NCBI GenBank assembly: GCA_016584305.1
Contig: JACEEZ010011733.1
Coordinates: forward strand, 300,001-364,000
From: Chionoecetes opilio
Lineage: Eukaryota; Arthropoda; Malacostraca; Decapoda; Majidae
DNA length: 64,000 nt
Reading direction: 5' to 3'
Shown: piece after piece, positions 22,700 through 34,869 of the stretch
Numbering within the stretch: position 1 is the stretch's first letter
How the letters are laid out: the number at the start of each line of letters is the position of its first letter
The notes under the pieces: generated by a model
What the model was told of the DNA's origin: nothing
The model's input: the letters and a program-made list of their open reading frames with translations, nothing else
Databases searched by the model: none
Position numbers and translations under genes: made by a program

Positions 22700-23685
22700 G
22701 GTTTTAAATAGGTGGTACTCACAATACCACCTTTAACCTGTAAAATATTTTCTTGTAAATAATTGTAAATTAGGGAAAGATGGTAAAATAAAAATAACAG
22801 AGAGAGGAGAGAGAAAAGAGAGAATCAGTGCAGATAGGCCGGGGAAAACGCAAAATAGAAATAAGACAAAAAAAAATACTTAAGTAAATAAATACAAAAT
22901 ACCGTATTATTATGGAAAAAGATTAATAGTCGACGGGAGTAAATAGGAAATCAGAAATGTAGACATTGAACGAGCTTCTCCATAATAATGAGGCGGAAAA
23001 TGAAAGGATAAGCGGGCAAAAAAGGGGATTGGTGGTGAGAACCTTAAATTTCCCTTCCACGAGGAGTGTCAGTAGAAGAAATTAGAATACATAAATAATT
23101 GCCGCCATTCATCTTTCTTTCCCAAATGAAGGAAGTGTCAGCAAACACTCCTCGCAGCCTCCCCCATATATTGCTTTACTAAAACCACCAACACCACAAT
23201 ATGCCTGCCCAGTGCCCCTCTAAGCCAATATTATTTGCTCGCCTCTATGTCCTCTCCCCCCCCCAATTTCTGCGATATCTTTTATTTTCCTTCCTACTCC
23301 TCCCTCCTCAGGTTTCATTTAGTCTTGGGTCCAACTCTTTTTTAAGTAGATCAGTGGATCTATTCTAGGGCTGCGGTCTTTTATCTAAAATACCGAAATT
23401 TGCTGATGGCACCCCAAATTTGACGGTAAAGCATATACTAAGAAAACTGAACTTTTTTCCCAAATGGGATCTAGACAAACATCGGATGGAGCGAAAAAAT
23501 GGCTATTAAAATTCAATTCGATATATATATATATATTTAAAATATATATATAAAGTAATGCATATAATTAACGATAACCTCAAATAAACTATCAGATGCA
23601 GAAAGAGTCCTTAACCAAATTACAGCAGGAAAATTATTAGGTGTCATCTTTTCTATGCTCTTAAGACTGTATGCATTGCTTAGCT
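22700..23685. other. No gene seen
   Basis: Ordinary AT-rich sequence with a short (TA) block near 23521-23552. I recognise no element. Confidence 0.5.
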
Positions 23686-23830
23686 CAGTGATTCCCAACC
23701 TTTACATCTTGAGGAACCCCCGTAATAATTTTTCATATTCAAAGGAACCCCTATATATAGTATACTAATATTATAATTTATATATATATATATTATATAT
23801 ATATTATATATATTATATATATATATATTT

Positions 23831-23876
<46 letters not shown>

Positions 23877-24190
23877 AATTTTAAGAAAAGTTCTTGGCAA
23901 TATAAATTCATATGAAATTACAAATTTCATCACATGTCATGGAGAGTTCACATAAATAAGTCCCCAAAAATGTTATTGAAAATTACCTTCAGGGGTGAGA
24001 CTTGGGCTTGTTTCTCTTTGCGTATCTGTGAAATTCTTTGGGCGAATTTTTTACAGACACACACGTAGTTCTTCCTCGACAGATAGAAGGCGATTTCTTT
24101 AATTGCTTTTAATGACGGTCAGGCATGAGAAAGCTTGTTCACAGAGGTAAGAAGTTGAAAACTGGGGGTAAAACATCCAATGCTTTTTAA
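23686..24190 (-). mobile_element. hAT 3' end with transposase C-terminus
   Basis: The end CAGTGATTCCCAACC at 23686, followed by GAGGAACCCC, is a typical hAT terminus. The minus strand at about 24150-23985 encodes FSTSYLCEQAFSCLTVIKS, a stop, then RNRLLSVEEELRVCL: the C-terminal dimerisation region of ZBED-type hAT transposases, with two stops. A (TA)n block lies between (23760-23870). An undetermined base (n, 24192) sits at the upstream limit, beyond which similarity is lost. Confidence 0.72.
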
Positions 24191-24266
24191 ANTTGTTACG
24201 TATTAACATTTTAGAAGAAAAACGAATAAGAGATATTGAATTGAATTATACTATTGTTTTTTTAAG

Positions 24267-24267
<1 letters not shown>

Positions 24268-24321
<54 letters not shown>

Positions 24322-24332
24322 TCTCTCTCTCT

Positions 24333-24375
<43 letters not shown>
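24268..24375. repeat. (CT)n microsatellite
   Basis: Nearly pure CT repeat. Confidence 0.97.
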
Positions 24376-24378
<3 letters not shown>

Positions 24379-24479
24379 GAAAAGTATGTAAAATTACATT
24401 TAGATATAACAGAACAGGTGATATATTTAAAACATTTTCCAACAACAATAACAGCAATCAGTATTTAGAGTAGACGAAC

Positions 24480-25060
24480 GGGTTCTTATCTCCTTATCGT
24501 TCCCTTGGCAGCTTAGCGGGCGGAGTGAGGTAGGGAATGAGGGAGCCACAAGCTGCCAACGACGTCACTTTCACTACCACCAGACCACCGCCACTGCCGT
24601 TACCGCTGGCCACAAAACTGCAGCTGTGACGATGAAGGGACAAAAGAGACCGTGGGAGACGTGAAACGAGAAATAAACAATACCAAAGAGAACACTTCCA
24701 AGTTGACGAAGTGGAAAGTCAACGCCACCAATGACTAAATAAGGACGAAAAGGAGAAATATAGAGAAAGAGCGAGCAAGCTTCAGCCTCCCTTCACTCGC
24801 TACCTGGACACTGGGCTTCAGACGGCGACCTTCTCCACCTGCTGACCAACGGACCTCAAAAACAGCCACACATATGGATACAAAGCACAGGTACGAGCAT
24901 AAACAAACGTCCATAAGTAGAAACACTGACAAAACACATAATAACACCATTGAAACATACATGCATGATAATATAAACATTACGGTAGTTGAACGTGAAA
25001 AGAATGAAGAAAAGTTATGTGACAAGAAAGTTTGCGAAATAGACTGGTTTGCATCCCATA
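24480..25060. other. No gene seen
   Basis: Balanced-composition sequence. Short readings are interrupted and unrecognised. Confidence 0.5.
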
Positions 25061-25064
25061 TTAC

Positions 25065-25067
<3 letters not shown>

Positions 25068-25152
<85 letters not shown>
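25068..25152. repeat. (GA)n microsatellite
   Basis: Pure GA repeat of about 42 units. Confidence 0.98.
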
Positions 25153-25159
<7 letters not shown>

Positions 25160-27050
25160 ATAGAAAGTAATGAAAAAATAGCATATGAGAAAAAAATTAG
25201 AATAACACTCAAGTCAGGGAGTGGCGAATAAGAACAGCCTAACACGTTCCTAAATATCCAAAATTACAGAGATTTTATCATAACCACCAAAATAGACAGA
25301 CAGACAGAACCTCAGCGCGATCCCAGCTACCGTTCCTCGTCCACTTCACGCCTCCCGCGATAAGGAGCACCCACACAACTGCCCACGACGCCTTAGTTAC
25401 CCCTATCAGAAGGGTATCAGGTTAGTGGGCATAATATACAAATATGGTATACCTCCCCCACCGGCCGAGTGTCACTAGATTTGTGGGAAAAGGTCTCGAG
25501 TTGGAGTGAGGAAGAGGAGTAATTCGGCCGATGATCACAAGGCATTATGAGTGAGGAGAATAGACATGTTAATCTAAAAGGGAATAAGGTTAATACAAGG
25601 AGGTTCTTTGTAATTAAATCGTTCTGTGTATTCTAATCGATAATTATAATTAATTAATAAAACAACGACAAAACTCTACGGAGGGTAAAACCGTTGATTC
25701 CACCATTGTAAAACATCAATAACGCCAGACAGAGAAAAACATTCCGCGATGTAAGCAAATCAGCAGTAATGTATAGATATCACGAGGCAGATCCAACCTA
25801 ACTCTGGACTCTGGTAACCTTGGAAGAACAAACCCTTCCGCCTCGCTTCAAGACTATACCCCAATAAGCCCAAACACGACTTCTGCTTCACTCATATCAC
25901 GCCACAATAGTTAGCAGTATCTGATGGCAGAATCAGAAGGTAAGGGGCGGGCACCTGCAACAGCGGTGATGGGGATAAGATCTCCTGATGCCCCTCTAAT
26001 GCCCGGCCACGTCGCACCCTATAAGGTCCTCCTCTTCGTTCCGCCGTCGCTGCTAACAAGAAGCGCTGCGCGGATCCACATACAATGCTTTCCCCCCCCC
26101 CTCATGTTATTCCAAGTATTCGAGCCTCCTCTCTCTGCCCCATTGCGTATGTCTCTTAGAGATGTAAAGAGATAGAGATGAAGAAGATAGTAAACTGGAG
26201 AGTTAAGAGATGAATAGATTACATACTGCATACAGTTAGTTTCAAGTTCAACTGATAAGAAAAACATTTGAAATAAACATATATGTTCTACTATTTATTA
26301 CGTATTTTTTGTCCGAAGAATCTGTGTAACGAAAGGAGGCTAAAAATATAAGAATTCTTAGTTTAAATAGCTTTTTTACCAGTCATCTTTCAGATAAGTA
26401 TAATATATAAGTACTTAATAATTATATGCATGCTCTGCTATTTATTAAGTTTCGTCCAAAGTATCAGTGAAGGGCTAATAATGAAATAATTTTCAGTTTT
26501 ATAACTACGTATTCATTGCCTATTATCTTACAAATAAAGTAAGTCCATCTTTGCTGGTAAGTCATCCCTCATGCTATGAAGGATGATGAGAAAGAAGAGA
26601 AATATGTTGATAATCACAATGATGGTGATGAAGTTCACATATAGGCTGTTTTTATTATGAAATTACGAGTACATACTGACTTTTCTTGTTTTTTGATACG
26701 AAAGGACAGCAAATATCAGAGGTTCCTCCTGCCTATCCTTCCCTCCCTATCACCTGATATCCTCCACCATGAGAGGAATTAGATCGTCATAATTATAAGC
26801 CGCAGAGAATAAGTGTAGGCATTTAATGGGAATGAGAGAAAAAGGCATACTACCACACACACGCTGTATATCTAGCGGTGCATATCTCCGGGGGAAAAAA
26901 ACTTGAATTGGAAAAGGACGAGGAACGGTTCGTGTTAAGTTACGCCTGCAAACACGGCCAGCGCTGTGATGTAAACAAGGGGATGAAAAAGTCATCTTGT
27001 ATAATATCTTGTCATCTTATATTATAAAATATATTATACCTAAATACGCA
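25153..27050. other. No gene seen
   Basis: About 1.9 kb of unassigned sequence, AT-rich from 26200 on. No reading exceeds 85 codons and none shows a motif. Confidence 0.5.
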
Positions 27051-27055
27051 GTCGG

Positions 27056-27222
27056 TTTTTCAAAAAAAATCGCGAATAACTTTTCTTCTGATCTGTGTTT
27101 TTTCGATGGTACAATTATCAAAGCATTTGAGTATTATAAAATAATATTCAAATACTTTGACGATTATTTAACCATCGTAAAAACACAGATCAGAAAACAG
27201 TTACGCGCGAAAATATATATAA
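27056..27222. repeat. Small fold-back (palindromic) repeat
   Basis: The left arm (27078-27140: TTCTGATCTGTGTTTTTTCG ... CATTTGAGTATTAT) is the inverted copy of the right arm (27146-27210: ATAATATTCAAATACTTTGA ... ACACAGATCAGAA), with a few mismatches and almost no loop. The 118-codon plus reading across it is an artefact of AT-rich palindromic sequence. Confidence 0.8.
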
Positions 27223-27419
27223 CATATTATGTTATCTATCTACGAAGAACCTTGAAAACCTGCATCAACGCAATCAATATACACCAGGAAGTTTCAAGCT
27301 TAGTTTACAAAAATAGAATAACGACGAGAAATTTAAGGAGGAAACATCAATGACTGTACAAGGCGAGATATGAAATAGAACACAATAAGAAAGAAGGAAA
27401 GTATTAGACATAAGATAAA

Positions 27420-27420
<1 letters not shown>

Positions 27421-27480
<60 letters not shown>

Positions 27481-27504
27481 AGAGAGAGAGAGAGAAGAGA
27501 CGAG

Positions 27505-27540
<36 letters not shown>

Positions 27541-27582
27541 CGAAGCAGAGAGAGAGAGAGAGAGAGAGGAAGAGAGAGAGAG

Positions 27583-27632
<50 letters not shown>
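27421..27632. repeat. (GA)n microsatellite, interrupted
   Basis: GA repeat with GAAGAG and GACGAAGC interruptions. Confidence 0.97.
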
Positions 27633-27637
<5 letters not shown>

Positions 27638-27639
27638 AA

Positions 27640-28027
27640 AAAGATAATTGTAACCAACAAGGTTTTATGAGAAATGGATGAACATACAATTATCTTCTGA
27701 CAATTTGGCAGCGTCTTGAAGGAAGAAATCATGGCGGACATAATGAAGTGCTTTCCAAACATCGTTCACCACGCAAGGCTGAAAACACAAGTGAGGAGGA
27801 ACGGGTAGCTTCAAAACCCAATCCATCCCCTGGCATTCGATATACTGGCGCTCGTCTGCCACAGTAAAAATAATCACCTACGAGTTTGTATTAACATTCA
27901 CTTTGCCTACAATACACACCAAAAGCATACAAAAGTATTTCTCGGGTATTATACATGTATTATGGATTTGCATGCACACACAAAATAAACAATTAAGATA
28001 TCAGTAAAAGAATATGTTACGGTAAAT
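27640..28027. other. No gene seen
   Basis: Unassigned sequence between the microsatellite and the fold-back element. Confidence 0.5.
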
Positions 28028-28387
28028 TTCCAGATGAACACCGAACTTCCTATGGTGAACGAAACTATTTTTGTGTGCGAGTTTTGATGTGTTTTGAATG
28101 AATCTGCTAACTGTTTCTGTCGCAAATAACATTTTTTTATTTTTTGCATAAAAAAAAAATACCTAACCGAACCTATACCTAACCTAACCTTTCCCTAACA
28201 TAACCTCTATCAAACCTAACCTATACCTAACCTAACCTACATATAAACTAACCTAACCGAAACTTTACCTAAAAAAATAAATATATATTTGCGACAGAAA
28301 CGGTTAGCAGATTAATTCAAAACACATCAAAATTCACCAGAAAAAAATAGTTGCGTCCACCAAAGGAAGTTCGGTGTTCATCTGGAA
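28028..28387. mobile_element. Fold-back element with CCTAA-rich core (copy 1)
   Basis: The outer arms CCAGATGAACACCGAACTTC (28030) and its inverse (28367-28386) flank inner arms TGTTTTGAATGAATCTGCTA and its inverse (about 28300-28325). The centre (28160-28275) is made of CCTAACC/CCTATACC blocks, the complement of the arthropod telomere unit TTAGG. There is no coding capacity. See 41505-41906 for a relative with different outer arms. Confidence 0.82.
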
Positions 28388-28975
28388 TAATACCAATGCT
28401 GCTTGCTCTCTGATATTCTCACACCAGGTCAGCAACACCGTCAAGTGGGAATGTCTTTACCAAATATATTTGTATATCAATAAGGTATTTGCACACTCAC
28501 CAGTCTCGTTGGGCGTGAAGTGTCGTCCCTCTCTCTCCCTTGCGCCAAGACACTTACACAAATATGTGGGTCATCTTGTAGCACTAAAAGATGGTAAGTT
28601 GCACAGACTATACGTGACGTTATAAAAGTACATGGATTGGCGACAAGGAAGTACAGTACGGATATTTAGTGAGTCGTGAGAGGCTAATGCGAGGGAACCT
28701 ATGAATGGAAATAGGTTAATGTTCAAGATAGGCCCGCGTGACTGCCTTGTATGATGGGATGTGTTGCGAGCGACGAAGCTTTGATAATCAGTAAATCAGT
28801 TCAGGAATCACTTAACGATGCTTGAACAATGATAAAGTTGATGGTGAAGGAGATATCACCAAGACAGAGGAGCAGGTAGGGAAACAAAAATGATCACCTC
28901 AAGGTAGGAAGAATGATGATGAGTTACAAGGTTGTTACTTTGTGGAAAGTTGTAAAGCGGGATAAGGCATGACGT
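28388..28975. other. No gene seen
   Basis: Unassigned sequence. Confidence 0.5.
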
Positions 28976-29456
28976 GTAATCCTAAGGCAAGGGAAGCAAT
29001 CATTGACACCGTCGCAGAGGAGAGGAGAGGAAGGGACGGAAGCAGGGAGAGAGGCCTCGTTCACGGCGGTGGTCACCATGGTGTGAAGCGGGACGATGAC
29101 GCCGGCCGCTCCAACACCACCATCACGCCACCCGCCTACAAGGTCAAGCCCCTACTAGACTCGGCATGACATATCCTATGCGCAGACGTATATTAACACC
29201 TTGATGATTGATTTAACAATTAAAATCGGCACGGAATCCTGAAGCAAGGGAAGTAACCATTGGCACAGTCGCAAAGGAGAGGGAGGGATGGAGGGAGGCT
29301 GTAGGTGGTCACAGTGCGGGTTGAGGTGGTGACACTCGGCCGCTCCGCCAACACGCACCCGCCGGCAAGGTCTCACTGGGCTTAACATGGTTTACGCTAT
29401 ACGTAGCTGTATATGAACGCCTTAATTATTGTTTAAACACTTAACATCGGCACAAA
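28976..29456. repeat. Imperfect tandem duplication, two units of about 220-255 bp
   Basis: Unit 1 starts AATCCTAAGGCAAGGGAAGC at 28978 and unit 2 AATCCTGAAGCAAGGGAAGT at 29236. Both continue through ATTG(A/G)CAC..GTCGCA, a GGCCGCTCC block, CAAGGTC and a TATATG/TATATTAAC end with AATATCGGCAC-like tails. The divergence is high, so the duplication is old. No protein family is recognised. Confidence 0.72.
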
Positions 29457-31492
29457 GGATAACACACACGATGGAAACACTACACACACGCGGAAGTGCA
29501 GTCCCGCCGTCGGGCAGACTCGGTAGCCACTGCTGCGGCAGTGCCTCCCGGCCCCCGGCTGCACACCACACAGGGACTGGAAGTCTGTGGCATCAGGTGT
29601 CAAGGCATCCCATCATTAAAAAACTTGTTATTACCTTACCCTTACCCTTACTGCAATAAATATGCATATGACTTTGGTGCATTGATATTCTAAGAGTTCA
29701 TCAGCCATTGTCCTCGAAATTACCAGAAAATCAACATTATAGATCAAGAAACCTAATTTATTGGCAATCGTCCCCAAGTGCTCCGGCAGTTGACTTCATG
29801 GAGCACAGAATTGAAAACTAAGAAACAGGTTAATGGAGCGAAGTTACTAAACTGCTCGTACAAAACAACACTTGACGACATTTATAACTCAGGTATGTGT
29901 AAGATATATATCATGTATATTTCTCAAAGAAAATTATGAATCCTAATGGCAAACTGGAAACTTTTTTCGTATCGCGGTTCATAACACTCGGTATTGCTTC
30001 GAGTCGTCCCGGAACCAAACCAAAACTGAGACGTCCCTCCATGCCAGACACCGCTTGATAACAACACAAGCGAGAGGTTACCAGACAAGACTCAGCTGCC
30101 ATCAAGACCTGCTGGGGTAAACGAGACTCAGTTGTATTTATAAATGGTTGCCTCATATCGTGCTTTGGTGTGCAATATGAACACCAGACACGCACATCCT
30201 CTCATTCCTTACACTTCACGCTACAGTAACAAGACGACTTGCCGGTCATACTCGTAATAACAATAAAGACACAACAGAGGCAACAAAGAGAGCAGTGCGG
30301 TAGGCTGGATGTGTTTGTGTGGACATTAATGTACTTCTCATGCACCTCACAAACAACAAATACTTAAGATTTCAATACTTTTTAATGGTAAATAAATAAT
30401 GATAAATCGTGTGATAGCTGGCTGAGCGTGATGCTAATATAAATACACCTGTCGATGTAATTAATGGTCGACTGGCGTGAAAATTTTGGCTCGATTTATT
30501 ACCCAAACACAGAGCATGACAGACAACTCAATAGTTATCACCAAACACAATACAATATCGGTGTTTACATAATCTAAATGTATAACAGGATGTGCATGTG
30601 TGTGTGTGTGTGCTGCCATCATAAACTCAACGCTCAAACAGAGCGAGCATCATCCTTCCCTGCACCACCACTGTCTATAGTCCCTCGGGTCACGGGAGGG
30701 CGGCGCCACGCCCTCCAGCATGTAACATCAGCTATAATATAGCGTGTATGATGCGAATGGTGGCGACATGCCTTTTGTTGCTTCCACATCCACACATCCC
30801 TTGGAATATGGGTGATAAAAACCTAAGAAGCCTAAGATACGTGTCCAGGTTACTGCTGCCGCTGGACAATAGGTGGCGCACCTGCTGTCTGGCTTTGCTT
30901 GATATATACTTATACGGTGCGGCGCAGGGCAAGGACAAGGGTGCTCACTGAACATTGTAGAGCCTCACGAGGTATTTTCTGTTTTGCATGAGTAACGCCG
31001 AGGGATCCGCGGGGCGCTGTGTGGAGAGTCAAAATCGGCGCCACACTGACGCCAAAGACGAATGTGGTAGAGTTGTGAAGGAAAATATGACGTTTATGAG
31101 ACACCTCTTATATGTATTAAATTTTCCCAACTGAGATGAACGCAGATGAAAAGGTAGACAAGTCACACAAATGGAGAGATGGAAAAACAGCTTTTGTATT
31201 TTTGTGTGAAGAGAAGAGCTGAAAAAATTTAAAACATGTATCTCTCAAGTGAACGACTACTGCGATATAGAAATGTGGTTTTAAAACTATGCGAAATATT
31301 TTGGTGATTCACAAAGGGCAAACATGTTTGAGCTCAAAATGAATTGCAATTATAATATAGAAAGAAATTATGAAAAAAAGATGTAGTTAATAGATAATTG
31401 AAGAGACAAATTAAATGATCTGAGATAGGTTGAAAAATAAATGTTATAAAATTATTTAAGAATAATTACAGTATGTGAGATAAATTAAATCT

Positions 31493-31495
<3 letters not shown>
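29457..31495. other. No gene seen
   Basis: About 2 kb without a recognisable gene or element. A short (TG)n lies at 30595-30612. 31110-31495 is AT-rich. Confidence 0.5.

Positions 31496-31575
<80 letters not shown>
31496..31575. repeat. (GA)n microsatellite
   Basis: Pure GA repeat, about 39 units. Confidence 0.98.
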
Positions 31576-31577
<2 letters not shown>

Positions 31578-31682
31578 TCTTATACTGTTTCTCTTATCAC
31601 CTGCCGTTCCTCTCCTTTTCTACCTTATTTCAAACTCCTCTACTCTCCTTTCCTCTTAATACTCTTAATACTTAATACTTAA

Positions 31683-31982
31683 TAGTAGAGGACCCTACCA
31701 TTGAGCCCGTGACCAATTTCTCCTGATCAAGGTTTGAAGGTGGTTTTTAAATGACTTGAGGATACTGAACAAAATAAGCCCCCATGTCCCGCGCAAAAGT
31801 GCGGGCTAACTCCGCCAGGGGGCAAAATCCAAGATGGCCGCCGTGAAAACTAGATTTGTTATATCTTCACTCATTTAATAGCTATTAATATGTTCTTGGT
31901 GTCTAAATGTATGTTTTTTAGGTCAAGGAAAGCAATAAAGACATCATAGAGGGGATTTGTGGACAAAAAGTCATTGTAATTG
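31683..31982 (+). repeat. E2 left terminal inverted repeat
   Basis: About 300 bp, nearly identical to the inverse of the right repeat. Includes GAGCCCGTGACCAATTTCTC, the internal palindrome CCGC..GCGGG and TCCAAGATGGCCGCC. It ends at TCATTGTAATTG, about 20 bases before the first possible ATG (32004). Confidence 0.95.
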
Positions 31983-32003
31983 AATATTTTATTGTGGATA
32001 GAG

Positions 32004-33930
32004 ATGACCATGAACAAAGGATCGAAAATGAAAGCTGGTTGGCTTAAAATTCTCAAAAATGAGAAGATTTTGCTCACTGATTCAAGAAATGTTAACTCCG
32101 TCAACCAAGTCAGATCATCTCTACATACCATGGCACAGAGTACCCTGTCAAAACAGAAACACAGTAAAAACACAAAAACACGTTTGAAACTGGATGAGCA
32201 GGCGGTACAGGATATTGATAGCTGCATCACTGAATTTTCCTGTGACCCATTCAACACAGACAATCCTAATCTGAGATCTCTTCAATCTGGTGTTCTGGCA
32301 CTACTGCACTTGTTGATGACTTCGAGTCTGCTCATCACGATGGTGAAGATCTGTTCAGGATATTCTGCAATGACCGCATGTTGAGTGACAATATACCATT
32401 TTACTCTACAGTGCACAGATACTCACGACGGAACTTCAGTAATCCACCACCTGTCATAGGCGACAATACTGACAAGGTTACCAAATCAGAGGCCATGGTG
32501 AACAAGGCAATGGCGTCCATCATAGCACTAGCAGAAGCACACGACGACAAGTTTAACCTCATTAACGTTATGGAATATCGAGTGACAGATGAATGTTTGC
32601 CCATATACAACGTTAACGGGACAATGAGAAAGACCCAAAAGTCCAAATTGGTGGATAAATTATATATGGAGACCTTGGATTCCAAGGAGTACATTGTTAT
32701 AGTTGATATGCGATTCATATGGCGTCTGTCAACCACATCATTTGAGGACCGTGAACACTCAGATGGTACTAGCTTCACATGGCGGGATTATGCTTCCAAG
32801 ATGTTGTCCATAATAATGTCCAGACACAAAAATGCTTCAAAGATTGTGTTGGTGAATGACCGCTATGACTTGCCATTTACCATCAAAGACAGTGAACGAA
32901 ATCTTCGCTCTAGTAATATTGAAGGCTCTAAGAACATCTTCATCCGGCCTTCAGACAAATTTCCCTCAGCTAGAGCTGTCCAGGATTTTTTTGCACAATC
33001 CAACTAATAAACAACGCTTGCAGTCATTTCTCCAAGATGAGATCCGTCTAAGGTGCTGTGAACATCCCAATGTCCAGTTTGTATATTCAGTGCGTCCAAA
33101 GTGTTAGAATTTATCCACAGGAGACAAAATTGGCAATTTTGAATGTGAACACATCGAAGCAGACACGATTCTCTTCTTTATATATTCCCAAATCAGAAGA
33201 TCAGGCATTGATACTGATGTTGTCATTGATGCTGAAGATACAGACGTTCTAGTTTTGTCTGCATATGTTGCCCATACAATAGATGGAGTGTTAGCAGTCA
33301 AGAGGAAGAAGAACATCATAGATTGTAAAAAACTATACTCCAAAGAGGTAGCAGAGATTATAGTTCAATTACATATTCACAGCGGATCAGACACCACAAC
33401 TGCCTTTTTTGGCTCCGGGAAAGCATCAATTTTTACCAAGGGAATCTCAGATGATGCACGTGCTCTGCTGTGTTGTTTTGGCAGTCATTGCGGTCATACA
33501 GTCTGTTCTGAATGACATGGCATATTCACCTTAAGATAATCTATAATGACAAGGTGAGCAAAATCTATGGGTGAAGCAAGGCACGAAAATGGAACCAGAT
33601 GAAGAGAAAATCAACACTGAGACTTCCACCAGATACAGATTCACATGACCGAAGGTAACAAGAGGAAATGATCAAACACACATGCTTCTCAATTATCATA
33701 AGGAGATCCTTCTCCGTCTCCACTTTCACATGGATGGGCTGTTGAGAATGGCTTGTGTAAGCCAGTGCGATACACAGACCAGCATACAATGCATTGAAGG
33801 ATGTCGTTCAACTTCAAGACTAACAGCAGGAGTACTGATTCAGGAGAGAGCGATTCATATGATGAAGATGAGGATAATGACATTGATGTTATATGCCCAT
33901 TCATGTTTATCTATATTGTCAGTTAAATAG
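32004..33930 (+). pseudogene. XPG/FEN1-like nuclease of E2
   Basis: The first ATG usable in the frame of the N-terminal part is at 32004. The N-terminal part includes QDIDSCITEFSCDPFNTDNP and LRSLQSG. A frameshift near 32300 leads to RMLSDNIPFYSTVHRYSRRN and an open stretch to 33007 (AMVNKAMASIIALAEAHDD, YIVIVDMRF, RHKNASKIVLVNDRYDLPF). After another shift and a TAG at 33105-33107 come HIEADTILF (33150-33170), DAEDTDVLVLS (33229-33262) and HSGSDTTTAFFGSGK (33377-33421). These are the three acidic FEN1/XPG-type motifs, but the third has Ser where relatives have Cys (GSD for GCD). The C-terminus carries LRLPPDTDS, GW, ENGLCKPVRYTD and an acidic Ser/Asp/Glu tail, as in E3. It lacks the Cys-rich finger of E1. 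Broken by at least three lesions. Confidence 0.78.
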
Positions 33931-34327
33931 TTATGATAAGCTGTGGATTTTGCCTGATATATCTGAAATATGTAATGAGTTAGGATAAATCAATAATTGT
34001 TTTCAATTATGATTAAACAGATTAATTCATGTATATTAGCATTGAAAACCTTGGTCTGAAAAACCAATTTGTTGACACCTAGAATACATCGGCAATATAC
34101 ACATACTAATAGAACAAATTCAAATTATGTATCAGCCATATCGTGTTACTTGGAGTTCTTGTAACACATTTTGAGATGAATTGGGCTACATCTTTTTTCA
34201 GTAACATCAACTTGAGTTATAATCCAGTGAAAAAAAGCTTCATGTGATTAGTGGCCAATAAGTATGATGCGGTTCTCGAAAATGATGAAAATTGAAATGT
34301 TTTGTCTGCATTTTTTTTTAAATTAAT

Positions 34328-34631
34328 CAATTACAATGACTTTTTGTCTACAAATCCACTCTATGATGTCTATATTGCTTTCCTTGACCTAAAAAACATA
34401 CATTTAGACACCAAGAACATATTAATATCTATTAAATGAGTGAAGATAATATGACAAATCTAGCTTTCACGGTGGCCATCTTGGATTTTGCCCCCTGGCG
34501 GAGTTAGCCCGCCCTTTTGCGAGGGACATGGGGGTTTATTTTGTTCAGTATCCTCAAGTCATTTAAAAACCACCTTCAAACCTTGATCAGGAGAAATTGG
34601 TCACGGGCTCAATGGTAGGGTCCTCCTACTA
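34328..34631 (-). repeat. E2 right terminal inverted repeat
   Basis: Inverse of 31683-31982. One extra G near the terminus (CCTCCTACTA) distinguishes the arms. Confidence 0.95.
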
Positions 34632-34737
34632 TAATACTACTCTTACTGTAATTCACCGAATGTTCGTCCGTACAGTTAAGGATCCGCCCTTTCTCTCCCA
34701 ATTTCAATCAAACTTTAAGGAAAAGTTAATCTCTTCT

Positions 34738-34796
<59 letters not shown>

Positions 34797-34850
34797 CTCC
34801 CCTCTCTCTCTCCTCTCCCCTCTCTCTCTTTTCTCTCTCCTCTCCGTAGC
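34738..34850. repeat. (CT)n microsatellite
   Basis: CT repeat with CCCC interruptions toward the end. Confidence 0.97.
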
Positions 34851-34869
34851 AAAAAAAATTATCAAAGAA

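Larger units (their letters stand above)
31683..34631 (+). mobile_element. E2: TIR DNA transposon carrying an XPG-like nuclease
   Basis: Inverted terminal repeats of about 300 bp (31683-31982 and 34328-34631) start TAGTAG(G)AGGACCCTACC. TAA lies directly outside both (31680-31682 and 34632-34634), consistent with a 3-bp target-site duplication. The element is 2.95 kb, and its only recognisable product is the plus-strand XPG-like protein. Terminus, size class, TSD length and gene match E1 in kind, but not in sequence at the ends. The termini share layout with E3. Confidence 0.85.

Noticed and set aside
26997..27353. 118-codon AT-rich reading
   Set aside because: Largely a palindromic repeat; composition explains the lack of stops.
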